Positions 1-8,877 of a DNA stretch of 15,235 bases are shown here, one piece after another. Position 1 is the stretch's first letter. The number at the start of each line of letters is the position of its first letter. The translations under genes were made by a program, and so were the position numbers. Below the pieces are notes generated by a model that saw only the letters and a list, made by a program, of their open reading frames with translations, made no database searches and was not told the DNA's origin. The DNA lies in NCBI GenBank assembly GCA_029298735.1, contig JANSLP010000517.1, positions 1 to 15,235 on the forward strand. The letters are read 5' to 3'. The DNA comes from Ophiostoma sp. CBS 140.51. Lineage: Eukaryota > Ascomycota > Sordariomycetes > Ophiostomatales > Ophiostomataceae.

Positions 1-153
1 TAACTTTAAATTAAACAAATGACTTTTCCCAATTAAATATAGCAAAACACCAGATCTAGTCTACAGACAATGAGTGCAAAAGATGTGACAAAATGAAGAA
101 GAAAAGACAAAAAAGAAAGAAAGAAGAGGGCACATTGCCCCAGTGCTGCTTAC
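1..153 (-). other. Probable intron 5 and AT-rich edge of the Zn2Cys6 gene
   Basis: Exon 5 ends at a good donor (GTAAGC, 153-148) followed by a CT-rich tract that looks intronic. The nearest acceptor is CTGTAG ending at 61. Splicing there gives one more residue (Asp) and then an in-frame TAG at 58-56. Bases 1-60 are only about 25% G+C, far below the coding part. Either the intron continues beyond the window and the C-terminal exon lies outside, or the gene really ends or is broken here. The sequence cannot decide. Confidence 0.5.
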
Positions 154-2157
154 CGAATGAAAGAGTATTGTGGAAAGCCACACACAGCCGCCGCAGCACA
201 ATCTGCGAGGCAAAATGCTCTTGGAAGTGGGATGCTTGGTTGGCGAGGTAGTCGTCTTGCGAGTAGGGTCCGCTGAAGGATGGTAGGCCGACAAGGTCTT
301 CGTAGCGGTCGAGGCCCGTCAAAGGTAAGCCAAGTTCGATGTTGAAGTGGCTGCACGTGTTAAGAGCCAAGTAAAAACAATCAAAGAAGGGGGTAAAGGA
401 CATACGTCTCAATGATCAGGCAGTACCAAAAGATCTGGCGGATTAGGTCGGCGTGAGGTGATGACAACTCGGAGGGTTTACTAAGAGTGTAAGAGTGTCA
501 GTAGGGGTAAGTAAACAAAGATATTGAAGGCAACATGACGCACCTTGTGATTAGTGCTTGACACGACAATGATGCCGCTGTTGTGTATCTCCAGTAGTCC
601 TGGACGGTTAGTAAAGGTTCTAAATACATATATAGAGGTATATAGAGGTATTGATAAAGAAAAAAAAAACATACCATGTGTCGTAAACATGTCGAGGAAT
701 ATATCCTGATGGAACGAAAATCAAAGTTAGTAAGCGGTTTGCATATAATGAACGTTCAGATGGACTCACCCTGCTAATGCGTGGATCTGCATGCTCTCCA
801 GACTACAATCACCCAGCACAAAACCCATCCGCCGGCGTGCTTCGTTAAAGAGAGCCAAGCCTGGTGGGTGCCGTACAGTGCCACCCTTTACACCGCCTGT
901 AGCTCCTAGGACGGGTGCTCCTTGGACACCAGCAATGGCGACATCACCTAGGGCGGCCACAAGCAAAACGAGTGTCGTGTTTGGATTGGTGTCGTTGCCG
1001 GCACTGCTCTTGTCCGTGGGGTTAGTCGTGTCGGCTCCGACTTCCAGTGCAGCCGGTAGCGTCACCCCCAAAAAGGACTGGCGGTCGACAATCGGAGCAA
1101 TGTAGTTGAAGGAGTCAAAGTAGGCGGTGCTCAAGCGATACAAAGTGTCCCAGGACAATAGTGGCGGGCCGCCGAAGGATGTACCAAGAGTCGATCCAAG
1201 GGAGGCACCGAGTGGAAGCGTCATTGAGCTTGTGAGGGAAACACGTGTGGCTGGGTAGAAGCCTGCTGTCGGCGCACCCATGCCGCCTACGTCAACGCCT
1301 ACACCCATGCCTGGGACAGCCGGCATGCCGAGATTGACGCCGGTGGACTCGTCGCTCGGGAGACGATTCTGCGGGTGGTGCAAACCCAAAATGACGGACA
1401 AGGCATCGTGTTCGGTCGCGAGGGAGGGTACATGGACTTGGTGGACGGCCAGACGAGGGGCTAGGGGGGCGAGCATTTGCTGGATGACGGGCCAGCCGAG
1501 CATCTGGTAGACGGCGGGGGAGTATCTGTAGCCGGCGCCGACAGAGACAGCGTTAGCTGCTGCTGTCGCCGTCGGAGGTGGTACGAGCATGGCACTGTCG
1601 ACGCTGGAGCCGCCATACACGCCCGCCGTTGGCGGTCGTGCACTCGCATCCGCGCCCAACCCATCAATCTTCCCCTCCAGCGACTTCAATCGATCCAGAA
1701 TCTCGCCCAAGGTCTTGTCCTTTTTAGTAGGTTGGGGCTCGCGGTAGTGGCACGCGAGCTTGAATTTCTGGCAGGTGCCGCACTTGGGCCGCTGCTCGTC
1801 GCATTTTTGTTTGCGGGAGCGGCAGGTGTCGCAGGCCTGGGCGGCAATGGCGCCGCGCTCTTTTCGCAGGCCGGCCGAGCCCGTCACCGAACCGGCTGTC
1901 GACCCCAACGACCCCAGTGACCCTGCCGGCGTGGCTGAGGTGGACAGTGGCGTACCAAAGTCGGCATGGGTTGGCGTGGGCGTGGGCGTCGGTGTGGACA
2001 CGGTCGTCGATGTCGATGTTGCCGACCCAAACGGCGGCGGGAGAGGCACACCCGTCCCACCGATCGACCCCGTGGAACCGTGTGACGGATGCTGTTGGTG
2101 ATGATGGTGTTGGTGTTGTTGATGTTGGCGGTGGCGGCCACTGCCGCCGGAGTTCAT
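154..2157 (-). CDS. Zn(II)2Cys6 fungal-type transcription factor, five exons, C-terminus incomplete
   Basis: Predicted nuclear DNA-binding regulator; target genes unknown. Exons on the minus strand are 2157-770, 705-675, 599-544, 480-406 and 350-154, separated by introns of 64, 75, 63 and 55 nt with GT..AG ends; introns 1 and 2 carry TACTAAC-type branch points and intron 3 has CTGAC. Joined, they read about 582 residues without a stop. Residues 8-26 are His/Gln-rich and 45-95 Ser/Thr/Pro/Gly-rich. C109, C112, C119, C126, C129 and C136 form the CX2CX6CX6CX2CX6C zinc cluster, followed by a basic linker (KKDK, 145-148) and a short coiled coil (about 150-167). From about 337 the sequence resembles the fungal-specific transcription factor domain, including YFDSFNYIAPIVDRQSFL and, across the small exons, SSTCLRHM, DYWRYTTAASLSCQAL and ADLIRQIFWYCLIIETHF. 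The start is the ATG at 2157 (A at -3); the frame stays open upstream only to a TTG at 2202. I recognise the family but not the orthologue. The C-terminal part usual in this family is absent. Confidence 0.9.
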
Positions 2158-2520
2158 GGTCGGGCGGATGATGAACGAAGAACTGTGTAGTTGCTGTGTC
2201 AAGCAACCCCACCGTCTCTAAAACCGAGATGGACAGAAGGCAACGGCAATGGACAGGAATCTATGCAGGCGAGTCCGACACGAGCAAGCATACTCTCTTG
2301 GTGTACACGTGATGTTCAAAAATGGCGTGAGGAAGATCGTGATCGTGATGGTGCCAGTGAGTCCCGGGTGCAGGTACCGGAAATGTTTATTCTGTGTCGA
2401 TGGGTGTATCGTGCGATGTACTTTTTTGATAGTATACTTTTGGTAAGATGCAGTAGCAATCAAGTCGAGTTTCAGACTCTGGGGAATTTACTGGGCTCAA
2501 ACGCCAAACCGATATCCAAC
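2158..2520 (-). promoter_or_regulatory. Proximal upstream region and leader of the Zn2Cys6 gene
   Basis: No ATG-started coding frame is convincing here. A canonical E-box CACGTG sits at 2306-2311, about 150 bp upstream of the ATG; such sites bind bHLH factors, but a single copy can occur by chance. AT-rich stretches around 2415-2445 could include the core promoter. The transcription start cannot be placed. Confidence 0.35.
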
Positions 2521-2550
2521 CACTAAGAGAAGAAAGAGACAAGACCAAGA

Positions 2551-2631
2551 GAGACAGGAAGGAAGGAGCGAATGACAGTCGTCAGGGGTGGAAGTGAGGA
2601 GGAGACAGGACCAGGGAAGGAGCGAATGACA
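2551..2631. repeat. Imperfect tandem duplication of about 50 bp
   Basis: The 17-mer GGAAGGAGCGAATGACA occurs at 2561-2577 and again at 2615-2631. Both copies are preceded by GAGACAGGA (2551-2559 and 2602-2610), so the shared unit is about 50 bp with a diverged middle. It lies in the purine-rich stretch upstream of the Zn2Cys6 gene. It is probably a local slippage product. Confidence 0.7.
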
Positions 2632-3434
2632 ACACGGGAGGTGGAGGGCAAAGAGGGCAGGAACGCAAAAAGAAGAAACGGCAGGAACAAACAAAAACAG
2701 GCGTCATAGGTGGAAAGAGCGTCATCGAGAGAAGTTGTGTGAGAAGCTTGTCCGTCATAGGTCATATTAAGAGTGGAAGGAAGGAAGCGCCATGAACAGT
2801 CTCCATCCGCGTTGGGTCGACCGTTCAGGCTCCCAAGCTTTTCGAAGAGAGAAAGGCGACCAAGGAGAACAAGCTTGCAATCGAAGCGGACCGTAGGCTG
2901 AACGAACAGTGGGCTAGTCCAAGACAAGATCCAGGTCAGAAGAAGAAGGAAAGAAAGGCAGACTCTCAGAGACGAGCCTGGTCCAATTGACCGGCATTTG
3001 GCATGCTCTGGCCATTCTTGACGCCTTGCCTGCTTGCCTCATGTCCGATTTTAATTCTCTTTAATACGAGGCCCGAGAAAGGCCCTGCTTTGCAGTACGA
3101 AATGTGCAGTATGTCGACATACGAGTAGGACAAATAACGGGACGTTAGGTGGTGAGGTCTCGCTTACCAGTTAATAATGACGAAAGTGGCCGTAAGGAAA
3201 AAAAGGGGCGCGAGGAAGCAGTGGCAGTGGGAGTGGCCGTTGTCGTTGTTGTTCGGTCCCCACTTTCCATGTCCTCCCAAAGCAATGCCCACCTACGTCA
3301 TGGCTGAAAATTAAAACAGGGGGCTGCAATCAACAACACAAACCACAGGGCACACAGACTACCCAGAGCACACACACAGAGCATAAGATGGAACACTAGG
3401 GGACAAGATAAAACTGACCACAAAAGGACAAAAA

Positions 3435-3509
3435 GGGACGGGAAGCGGGGCTGTGAGGGAAGCGAGGCCAGCTCGGCAAGGGAAAGAGGTTAAAAGGGGG
3501 GAGGGGGGG
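3435..3509 (+). other. G-quadruplex-capable G-rich stretch
   Basis: Runs of G at 3435-3437, 3440-3442, 3447-3450 and 3457-3459 are separated by loops of 2, 4 and 6 nt, which fits the canonical G3N1-7 motif. Further on, six G (3496-3501) and seven G (3503-3509) are separated by a single A. The G-rich strand is the plus strand, opposite to both genes. Folding is inferred from the pattern only. Confidence 0.45.
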
Positions 3510-4780
3510 AGCGAGCCATCAAGTGCAAAGGGGACATCAAAATGGCCATGGGAAAGGCAAATTGGCTGGCGTGACGGCCGACGAAGGGTTGACATCAAGT
3601 AGTCCCCTTTCTTTCACGCTTCCTCTAGGGTCATGATGACCAACATACGCAAGAACGTTGGCGGCCGGTCGAATATAGATGGAGGGCGACTTGTCACTGG
3701 ACCTTGCCAGCTTCCATCTTTATTTTACAGTTTACGGTCATCCAGCGTCTGACCTACAGCCTACCCGGCACGGCGCGTATTTTCGACCATAGTGGCAAGA
3801 GGTGGCTTGCATGCCAGCATGTTCTGCATACCTCGTTACAAAAAAGTTGGCAACCCGGGCTCGCCTGGCTTTCTTTTTTATTGACCCCCTCACGTCGTCA
3901 AGCCCTCTATCGTTGTCTCTCACTTCCTGCATATCCAAGTAGGCGAGGCGGAACGGGGCCGTCGTCCGTCGTCAAAAAGAAAAGACAGTGACAATAAGAA
4001 ACCTGCTGCAGACAGCACAAGAGAATGTACCTCTTCCACTTACAGCTGACGAACAGGGATAGCTTCGATCCCGCCGAGCAGGCCTAGCTAGAGCCCGGCT
4101 ACCAGACAGATACCTAGTCCAACGGGGACGGGTGGGGCCTTGAAGGAGAGGTAGACTGCAGGCGGCGGTAGACGGTCTGCAAAAAGGAAAGCACGCGATC
4201 TGCCGGTTGAGTAGAGTTGAAACAACGTGAAAAGCCTCACTGTTGCAGACAGACAGACTTGGTCACCGAACAACGGCGGGGCGGGCCAAATAAGAGGGAC
4301 GAGGTTCAAAGGCAATCTGACAAGAAAGTAGAGGCCAAGGAAGGAAGGGATCTAACTAAAAACTTGAGGGGGGAACTGTGGTGAGGTTGCATGCGCGGAG
4401 GATCGCCAAAAGCTTGGAAAAAGCTGGCAGCCATTGAAAGGAGAGCTGGGGGCCGTCGACGAACAGCTGTTGCAATTGCTGGGGAAGAGGGTGGGAAAGA
4501 AAAGTGGACCACCGACGTCAATGACGGCAGGTGGCAGCTGCGATTGACGTCTGTGATTGGGGCGCGTGCACTTAATGGCCTTACTTTTCAGGCATCAATC
4601 CCTTCACCCTCACCTTCCACACTAAACAGTGAAATCACCAACCACAGGAGGGCACTCGTCGCTTTGGCCAGTTGAAGACCGTCCCAAGTCCACACCAACG
4701 GTTAACAAACGACCGCAACCACCAATGGCATGTTATAGAACAGAACAGGCGCCGTTCAAGAGAATTGGATCGTCAATTCG

Positions 4781-6091
4781 TCAACAACCTCGAACTAAAT
4801 TGTTCAAACTCAAAATTTGAATTAAGTAGGATCGTAACAAAATAGTTTTGCGTTTCAAGAGAAAAAGAAGCAAGAAAAATTCGCATTGAAAATAAAGCCA
4901 CATATTTAAGCACGTATATTGCAAGCACTTTTCAAGCCTAGAGCATTGAAAGAATAGGAGACCGTCAAATTCGTAAGCTATAGAAGAATTAAATAAAAAA
5001 AGTAGACATAAAGTAAGAAAACAATAAAACAATGTGTTTTTGGGTAGTTGGCGTTGTTTGAGGGTATGGCCCAGCGGCCGGTGGCAGTCTTTTTATTCTT
5101 TGGGGTGCTCCTTCTGTCTCGTTAACTTTGTTATTACGATGGTAGCCAGACCACTGTGAAGAACAGAGCGAGTTGAGGGCAGCAGCGGAAATCAAAACGA
5201 ATATATCAGAAAATAAAAAAGGGCAACGCACGCTTGCTCGCAGTACAAAGGGGACGACGCTGGAAGAGAGGGAAAAGCAGAAAGGAGACTCAAGGAAAAG
5301 GAGGTCATTGGGAAGGTAAAGGACAAGATGATTGATGAAAGGTAAACAAATTGATATGAAAGAGTAGAAATGCAAGGAAACAAAACAAACAAAAGTGAAA
5401 ACATCCTGCATCCCAATAAAGTCATTTCTTTTCCCAATAAGTCGCTCCCTCTTTGTTGTTGAGTGTTGTTGTTGTGTGTGCGAGCTCTGCAGCTCTTTCC
5501 AAAAAGTCCTATAATAAAAAAACAATCCCTGGTTTTTTTTTGGTGCTGGTTGTTGATGGTGATGTTTTGATGACGGTGTGTCGAAATGTTTTGTGTAATT
5601 TCTTTGAACCCCAACCCCAACCAACCCCATTCCCCTGGATATCTCCCAGCCGTTTCTTCCCTTTCCCAGAATCCCAAGAAAACACGAGCATAAAAAAGTA
5701 AAGTAGAAAGGGACAGCAGTGTCGACCCATCAATATATCTCCGAGTGAAACAAGCTTGGTGTTTAACAAAAACATAAAAAAAGCCTCCGGAAAAGCAAGA
5801 AAAAAAGAAAAAACAGAAAAGTGTATAAAGTAGAAAGTGCATAGCACAAAAAGAAAATACAAACAACTTATAAAAGTGCAAAAGTCAAATAGTAAAATCA
5901 AAGAAGACAACAGTGAACGTGGTCCAGTGTTGCGAGCAGTGGCCGCCTGCCTCGACAGGCACGCACTCGTCGAAGAGAGAAGATTTGGTTCGTAACGTCA
6001 TAACGCCGGGTATAAACAACGCCGGAAGGAGAAGGAAGAAGAAGAGAAAATAAAACAAGAAGAGAGGCATCGTAAGTCACCTGGCGGTGAC
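4781..6091 (-). other. T-rich 3' flank, probable 3' UTR and terminator region of hap2
   Basis: Read in the sense of hap2, this stretch is strikingly T-rich with many T-runs, typical of fungal 3' UTR and terminator DNA. The first perfect AATAAA in the sense strand after the stop lies at 5092-5097, about 1.0 kb downstream; fungal polyadenylation signals are degenerate, so the true end may be earlier. The open minus-strand frames of 130-230 codons here come from scarcity of purines, are full of F, L and S, and are not credible proteins. A hairpin overlaps the stop codon and a G-quadruplex motif lies at 5609-5635. Confidence 0.45.
5609..5635 (-). other. Canonical G-quadruplex motif in the hap2 sense strand
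   Basis: On the plus strand, four C4 runs occur at 5609-5612, 5615-5618, 5625-5628 and 5632-5635. On the minus strand, the hap2 sense strand, this reads G4-AAT-G4-TTGGTT-G4-TT-G4. Four runs of four G with loops of 3, 6 and 2 nt is a strong motif, set in otherwise T-rich DNA about 460 nt past the stop codon. If the 3' UTR reaches this far, it would be in the mRNA. Confidence 0.6.
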
Positions 6092-6094
6092 TTA
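6073..6094 (-). other. Perfect 9-bp inverted repeat overlapping the hap2 stop codon
   Basis: TAAGTCACC (6073-6081) and GGTGACTTA (6086-6094) are exact reverse complements separated by TGGC. In the hap2 mRNA the first three bases of the stem are the TAA stop codon itself (6094-6092), giving a 9-bp stem with a 4-nt loop. It could be an RNA hairpin at the termination codon or a DNA site; no long T-run follows immediately. Confidence 0.7.
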
Positions 6095-6943
6095 AGACTC
6101 CTCACCCTCCGGCTTATCAGCCGTCGGCGCCGCCTTAATCTTTTTCGCATTCGCAGCCGACACGGCTTCGGATTTGCGCTTCTTGCTGGGCGGCGGCGCT
6201 GCTGCCGCCTCCGCGGCCGCTGCAGCGGCATCGTTTTCCTTATCCTCCTCCGTCTTGCCGCGCTCCATCTCGGCGACCTCGTCGGCTGTCAAGAACCGTC
6301 CACCGGGACCGCGGGGCCGGCGCATAGCGTGGTTGTGGCGGGACTCGTGGAGGTAGGGTTTGCGGCCCTTGCTCGTCAACCGAAGAGCCTCCTCGAGGCG
6401 CTGGCGGGCGACGCGGCGTTTCAGGATGCGGTGGAACTGTTTGGCGTTGACGTAGAGCGGGGACTCTTCGACGGGGGCGGCCGCGAGTTCCGGCGAGGGC
6501 GGGGCGTGCATTTGCTGGGGTTGCTGTTGTTGTTGACCAGCGGGCCCGGCGCGCTGCTGCTGCTGCTGGTTGAGAATGGCCTGGGCATTAGGCAGACCAG
6601 GGCTCGTGACATTGCTCATGCGACGGCCCTGCGGTGCGCCCATGTTGTTAAGGGGCGGTGACCGCGGGTTGCGGCCGTCCTTCTTGCTCATGCGCGGCGA
6701 CGTGGTCTGCGGGAGCCCTGTCTCGCCACCGGCGATACCGTAGGGGTAGTTGGAGCCCGAAGCGGCGGCGGTGGCAGCCATGGCAGCGGCCTGGACATAG
6801 TGCATGCCCGGCTGGGCGATGCCATACTGTTGCTGGTACATAGCCGCGGCGTTGGGGTCTTGGTCGTGTGGGTGCTGCTGTTGCTGCTGAGGCGAGGACT
6901 GGGGGTTTCCGTTGTTCGGTTGCTGGTATTGGCCGTACTCCAT
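6092..6943 (-). CDS. hapB: HAP2/HapB (NF-YA), CCAAT-binding complex subunit
   Basis: Sequence-specific subunit of the heterotrimeric CCAAT-binding complex (HapB/C/E; NF-YA/B/C), a nuclear transcription factor. The protein has 283 residues and the coding region has no introns. Residues 1-160 are Gln-, Ala- and Pro-rich (Q runs at 16-23, 126-130 and 137-144), like NF-YA activation regions. The core starts at about 161: ESPLYVNAKQFHRILKRRVARQ is the A1 helix that binds the HapC/HapE dimer; LTSKGRKP is the linker; YLHESRHNHAMRRPRGPGGRF (about 197-217) is the A2 segment and Gly-rich loop that reads CCAAT. All hallmark His, Arg and Gly residues are present. A basic nuclear-localisation-like PSKKRKS (252-258) follows an acidic and Ala-rich stretch. 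The ATG at 6943 starts the only sensible frame; TAA ends at 6092. The length is shorter than Aspergillus HapB because the N-terminus is shorter, and the core looks fully functional. No gene lies close on either side. Confidence 0.97.
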   Translation of the reverse strand: MEYGQYQQPNNGNPQSSPQQQQQHPHDQDPNAAAMYQQQYGIAQPGMHYVQAAAMAATAAASGSNYPYGIAGGETGLPQTTSPRMSKKDGRNPRSPPLNNMGAPQGRRMSNVTSPGLPNAQAILNQQQQQRAGPAGQQQQQPQQMHAPPSPELAAAPVEESPLYVNAKQFHRILKRRVARQRLEEALRLTSKGRKPYLHESRHNHAMRRPRGPGGRFLTADEVAEMERGKTEEDKENDAAAAAAEAAAAPPPSKKRKSEAVSAANAKKIKAAPTADKPEGEES

Positions 6944-7134
6944 GCTCTGATGAAGCAGGAAGCAGTGGGAGAAGACGAAAAGAAGTGCTGGGAGGTTATA
7001 TGCGCAAAAGCGAGCTGCGATAGGGCGCGAATGCGGTCAATGCAACAAAGAGAGCTCAGTCGTGAGACGCTCTAGGTCGAGAGAGTGGTTGGGCTCGTTT
7101 CGATCGTTCTCGAAGAGGGTGGGATGCGCACACC

Positions 7135-7146
7135 CTTATCTATTGG
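7135..7146 (-). promoter_or_regulatory. CCAAT box directly abutting a GATA motif, hap2 promoter
   Basis: On the minus strand, in the direction of hap2, the sequence reads CCAAT (7146-7142) followed immediately by AGATAAG (7141-7135), about 200 nt upstream of the ATG. CCAAT is the site bound by the HAP2-containing complex itself, and AGATAAG fits the HGATAR consensus of fungal GATA factors. Position and orientation are typical of functional CCAAT boxes. Binding is inferred. Confidence 0.5.
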
Positions 7147-7176
7147 GCAGAGGCGATGTGCTGGCAAGTTGTGTCC

Positions 7177-7183
7177 TGACGTA
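7177..7183 (+). promoter_or_regulatory. CRE/ATF-like site TGACGTA in the hap2 promoter
   Basis: TGACGTA lies in the near-palindrome CCTGACGTAGG (7175-7185), about 235 nt upstream of the hap2 ATG. ATF/CREB-type bZIP factors bind TGACGT cores. One copy only, so chance is a fair alternative. Confidence 0.3.
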
Positions 7184-7565
7184 GGAAACAAAAGTCGGGA
7201 TTCGAGATGCGGAAGATGCACTATTACAATTGATCGCAGCACGGCATATGCAAAACAGCCTGCAACCGATGAGTGCGTATGTATATTGTGAGGACGAGAA
7301 CGCGACTTGAAAACGTAATGTCGAAGAAAGGTAAAGAAAGACCTTGTCGAGATCGCGTAGCTTGGTCGGGGTGGTTGGTTTGGTTGGTTGGTCCTTTTGG
7401 TAGACGGATTTTGTCGCGCGGTTTTGCTTTTGCTTTAGACTCGCAAAAAAAGAGGATCTGCCCAACCACAACGGTTAGTTATTTGGTGGTGCACAAACAG
7501 GCTGTGAGGTATTTAAGGTGGTAAGGAAGAGAGAGTGTAGAGCTGGGTAGAGTGTGAGGGCAAGA

Positions 7566-7619
7566 GGGTGAGAGGGTGAGGCGAGAGGGTGGCTCGAGGG
7601 TGGCAGGGTCTTGGGTGGG
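7566..7619 (+). repeat. Degenerate GAGGGTG repeat with a G-quadruplex motif
   Basis: GGG triplets recur at 7566, 7574, 7587, 7598, 7606, 7613 and 7617. The last four (7598-7619) have loops of 5, 4 and 1 nt and fit the canonical quadruplex motif on the plus strand, which would be the template strand if hap2 transcription begins upstream of here. Confidence 0.45.
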
Positions 7620-7901
7620 TACTATGTTCGCGCCCTGGAAGAAAAGAGGGAAACGCCAGCAAAGACCTCAATCCCCCAAAGTTGATGCGCTGGCATGCAT
7701 GACGGAATATGCACGAGCCAAGCCCACACACCTCGTGCCAAAAAAGCAACAACGCAGAAGCGCTTCGGAGGCGGCGAAGCAGAAAGATGAGGAGAAGGAG
7801 GAGAAAAAGGAGGTGATGAAGTGATGAGGATATGAAGGATGAGGAGATGAGGAGATGTAAAATGACGACCGTACTCAAAAAGTCAAAAGAAACGGGCAGG
7901 A

Positions 7902-7929
7902 AATGAAGCAAAATGAAGCAAAATGAAGA
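7902..7929 (+). repeat. Short tandem repeat AAATGAAGCA
   Basis: The 10-mer AAATGAAGCA is repeated about 2.8 times. It is a low-complexity satellite in the purine-rich region with no visible gene around it. Confidence 0.6.
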
Positions 7930-8877
7930 CGACGAAAGACGTCGCGCAAGCGCGACAGGCCAAGGACCCAATGGACAGGGTGTTGGTTCAGGCTCTGGTA
8001 TGCGCCAGGAATGGGGAATGGGGAATGGGGGATGCACCAGGCTGAGGGCAACGGTGGTTGGGCAGGGAGAGACAAGGCGAGAAGGATGGGCGAAGGCGGT
8101 TGGACCGAGAGTGGTGTGGGTGACCAAGGCAGCAGCAGTCTGTGCTGCAACAAGAACTGCAGAACTGCAACAATCTGCAACTACTTTCGCGCTTTCAATT
8201 TGGACTGCAGTTTTGTTTCGCGCCCAAGCACTGTGTTGACGCTGGGCCTTTCTGTACTTGTTTCTTTTGCTTGTTTCCACTGTCCACCCGCGAGCGACAA
8301 GGCGGGGTTCGGAAAAGCGCGTCGCGAAAGTGCATTGTCGCCCTTTTCTTTTTGCCTTTTCTTTGTCCATTTGGGGCCCTGCAACAGTCGCAGCCAATGG
8401 AAGCCGACCACCCCCAAAATTGAGCCAACGTCAAGCCAGGAACGGGAGAACAAGAAGCAAATACCATTGGCAGTTGTCGCCAACGGTCAGGGGAAGGTGA
8501 ACGGTGTCGCGTGGTGAGGGAGTCGGGAACGTGGAAAGGGAAGAAAGGAAGCGCGCGACGGACCGGGAGCTCGTGACAATGGCAAAGAAAAGGGTGTAGT
8601 GCAGGGCCGCGAGAGTGGTGGACAGGTTTGGGGGATGGAATGTAGACGAATGGGAGAGGATGCGCCGGACAAAAACGAACGTTTGCGATGGAAAGAAACT
8701 TACAATTAGGATGCTGTCGCACGAAGAGGGGTTTGCGGGATTGCTGGATGAAAGTTGACGAGGTCTATCGCGATATGACTGTCAGTAAAGCTGCTGTTGG
8801 CGCTCTGCGCTCAAAGGTGCACTCAAAAGGAATGATCGAGGTCGGGAGAGAGCGGTGTGTAGGCGAGAATGATTCTT

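Larger units (their letters stand above)
2521..4780. other. Intergenic DNA between the Zn2Cys6 gene and hap2, no gene seen
   Basis: From 2521 to about 2970 the plus strand is purine-rich, so the minus strand is CT-rich, as expected for a leader or promoter of the minus-strand regulator. It contains an imperfect duplication at 2551-2631. At 3435-3509 the plus strand is G-rich with a G-quadruplex motif. The rest (3510-4780) has mixed composition. Open frames here are under 100 codons, mostly start at TTG or GTG and resemble nothing I know. I found no tRNA T-loop signature. Confidence 0.6.
6944..7300 (-). promoter_or_regulatory. Proximal promoter and leader of hap2
   Basis: No upstream ATG lies in the 135 nt before the hap2 start, so at least the last part of the leader has no uORF. 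Reading towards the gene there is an AT-rich ATATAC patch near 7284, a CRE/ATF-like TGACGTA (7177-7183), a CCAAT box abutting a GATA motif (7135-7146), and the sense-strand stretch CATATAAC (7002-6995) about 55 nt before the ATG. The transcription start is not identifiable by eye. Confidence 0.45.

Noticed and set aside
791..2171. Plus-strand and other-frame ORFs over the Zn2Cys6 gene
   Set aside because: Shadows of exon 1, which has a clear zinc cluster and a family domain in its own frame.
4989..5910. Overlapping minus-strand frames of 133-229 codons
   Set aside because: Three overlapping frames are open in T-rich DNA downstream of hap2; F-, L- and S-rich products without domains. Interpreted as 3' flank.
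6174..6843. Plus-strand ORFs antisense to hap2
   Set aside because: Shadow frames of a G+C-rich coding region; hap2 itself is unambiguous.
7513..8397. 294-codon minus-strand open frame
   Set aside because: TTG start, with the same polypyrimidine effect; the second half is runs of L, S and F.
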